A DNA stretch of 15,599 nt from CBFGRU01 sp965651255 (lineage in GTDB: Bacteria; Planctomycetota; Phycisphaerae; Phycisphaerales; SM1A02), in NCBI GenBank assembly GCA_965651255.1, contig CBFGRU010000047.1, positions 1-15,599 of the forward strand. The letters run 5' to 3'. The notes below the pieces were generated by a model. That model did no database searches, had not been told where the DNA came from, and was given only the letters and a program-made list of their open reading frames with translations. The stretch's first letter is position 1, and the number at the start of each line of letters is the position of its first letter. The position numbers were made by a program, and so were the translations under genes. Positions 14,606 to 15,599 of the stretch are shown here, in pieces.

Positions 14606-15599
14606 ATGAAGCCCATGCACGCACCGCTCACCCTCATCGTGATCACGCTCATGTCGATGACCTTCACCGGCTGCCAGCACGCGCCCAATGCCCCGGCCAT
14701 GTCCGGCAACCCTGTCTTCGACGGCTGGTACGCCGACCCCGAAGGCATCGTCTTCGGCGACAGGTACTGGATCTTCCCGACGTTCTCCGCGCCGTACGAT
14801 GAGCAGTTGCACTTTGATGCATTCTCCTCGCCCGACCTCGTCAACTGGACGAAGCACGAGCGCGTGCTGACCTCCGAAACCGTGATGTGGGCGCGGCGCG
14901 CGATGTGGGCGCCCGCCGTCATCGAGAAGAACGGCCGGTACTTTTTCTTCTTCGCGGCGAACGACATTCAAAGCGATGAAGAACTCGGCGGCATCGGCGT
15001 CGCCATCGCGGACCAACCCGAGGGGCCGTATCGCAATCACCTCGGTCAGCCGCTGATCGATCGCTTTCACCACGGCGCGCAGCCGATCGATCAGTTCGTC
15101 TTTCGCGATGTCGATGGCACGGATTACCTCATCTACGGCGGGTGGCGTCACTGCAACATTGCAAAACTCGCTGATGACTACCGCGGGTTCACGCCGTTCG
15201 AGGATGGTGAGATGTTCAAGGAGATCACACCCGCGGGGTACGTCGAAGGGCCGTTCATGTTTGTGCGCGATGGCAAGTATTACTTCATGTGGTCCGAAGG
15301 CGGCTGGACCGGGCCGGATTACCGCGTGGCGTACGCCGTGGCCGATTCGGTGATGGGGCCGTGGAAGCGCGAGGGTGTGATTTTGCAGCAGGACCCGACG
15401 ATCGCGACCGGCGCGGGCCATCACAGTGTGATGCGCGGCCCAAATGATGATGAATGGTACATCGTTTATCACCGCCGCCCGCTGGGCGAGACCGACCGCA
15501 ACCACCGCGTCGTCTGCATCGACCGGATGGAGTTCGATGCAGAGGGCAGGATCAAACCGGTGCGGATTACGTTTGAAGGGGTGGAGGCATCGCGGTTGA
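14606..15599 (+). CDS. Lipoprotein glycoside hydrolase family 43 (partial, runs off the right edge)
   Basis: The frame is open from the ATG at 14606 to the end of the window (331 codons seen, no stop). The N-terminus is a hydrophobic signal ending FTGC, so Cys23 is the likely lipidation site. The body has the five-bladed GH43 pattern with its three acidic residues: base Asp44 in WYADPE, Asp162 in QPIDQF, and acid Glu214 in YVEGPF. SPDLVNW, MWAPAV and GKYYFMWSEGG are also typical. GH43 enzymes act on alpha-L-arabinosides, beta-D-xylosides or galactans; the exact substrate cannot be read here. The visible part is close to the length of a single-domain member, so little may be missing. An alternative ATG at 14615 would still leave a signal. 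A TGA in the last three bases is out of frame. Confidence 0.87.
   Translation, partial: MKPMHAPLTLIVITLMSMTFTGCQHAPNAPAMSGNPVFDGWYADPEGIVFGDRYWIFPTFSAPYDEQLHFDAFSSPDLVNWTKHERVLTSETVMWARRAMWAPAVIEKNGRYFFFFAANDIQSDEELGGIGVAIADQPEGPYRNHLGQPLIDRFHHGAQPIDQFVFRDVDGTDYLIYGGWRHCNIAKLADDYRGFTPFEDGEMFKEITPAGYVEGPFMFVRDGKYYFMWSEGGWTGPDYRVAYAVADSVMGPWKREGVILQQDPTIATGAGHHSVMRGPNDDEWYIVYHRRPLGETDRNHRVVCIDRMEFDAEGRIKPVRITFEGVEASRL

Noticed and set aside
14446..14967. N-terminal extension of the serine hydrolase frame upstream of 14445
   Set aside because: The extension lies under the GH43 start and lacks conserved features. The ATG at 14445 has GGAG and begins a proper signal peptide.
14267..15505. 412-codon open frame on the minus strand opposite GH43
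   Set aside because: The GH43 frame contains the three catalytic acids and a lipobox. The opposite frame has no domain and overlaps another true gene start.
15597..15599. TGA at the window end as the GH43 stop codon
   Set aside because: It is out of frame; the last complete codon is 15596-15598, so the gene continues beyond the window.

Overview
The window is high-GC bacterial DNA with dense coding, and every larger protein carries a signal peptide, a lipobox or a housekeeping function. Two large secreted proteins sharing a C-terminal module, the orphan hscB, paired CNNM genes and many exported hydrolases together suggest a Planctomycetota member, perhaps of the Phycisphaerae. This placement is inferred from style and gene content. 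No rRNA or other marker is present to prove it.

Positions 1-5908 form one probable transcription unit. It encodes a 1048-residue lipoprotein with two beta-propeller-like regions (33-3179) and a secreted zinc metalloprotease of the peptidyl-Asp/reprolysin-like kind (3217-5838). Both end in the same ~150-residue module. The unit closes with a good Rho-independent terminator at 5867-5908.

Positions 5971-8866 hold three same-strand genes: an HscB-type J-domain co-chaperone, then two CNNM/CorC-type membrane proteins joined by an ATGA overlap. A convergent minus-strand pair follows: dusB (tRNA-dihydrouridine synthase) and, downstream of it, a small exported helical protein of unknown function. The stop codons at 8866 and 8868 are separated by one base.

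Positions 10963-15599 contain three exported proteins. The first joins TPR repeats to a serine-beta-lactamase fold in which all three catalytic motifs appear to be lost, so it is a candidate pseudoenzyme. The second, on the opposite strand, is a beta-lactamase-family serine hydrolase with intact motifs and a two-part lipocalin-like tail. The third is a lipoprotein GH43 glycoside hydrolase running off the right edge. The last two are divergently transcribed. Their 160-bp intergenic region carries a near-identical 13-bp element 27-28 bp upstream of each start codon, oriented the same way relative to each gene, which suggests common control.

No CRISPR array, insertion sequence, tRNA or rRNA was seen. 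The most unusual signals are the shared C-terminal module, the degenerate TPR-beta-lactamase protein and the mirrored upstream elements.
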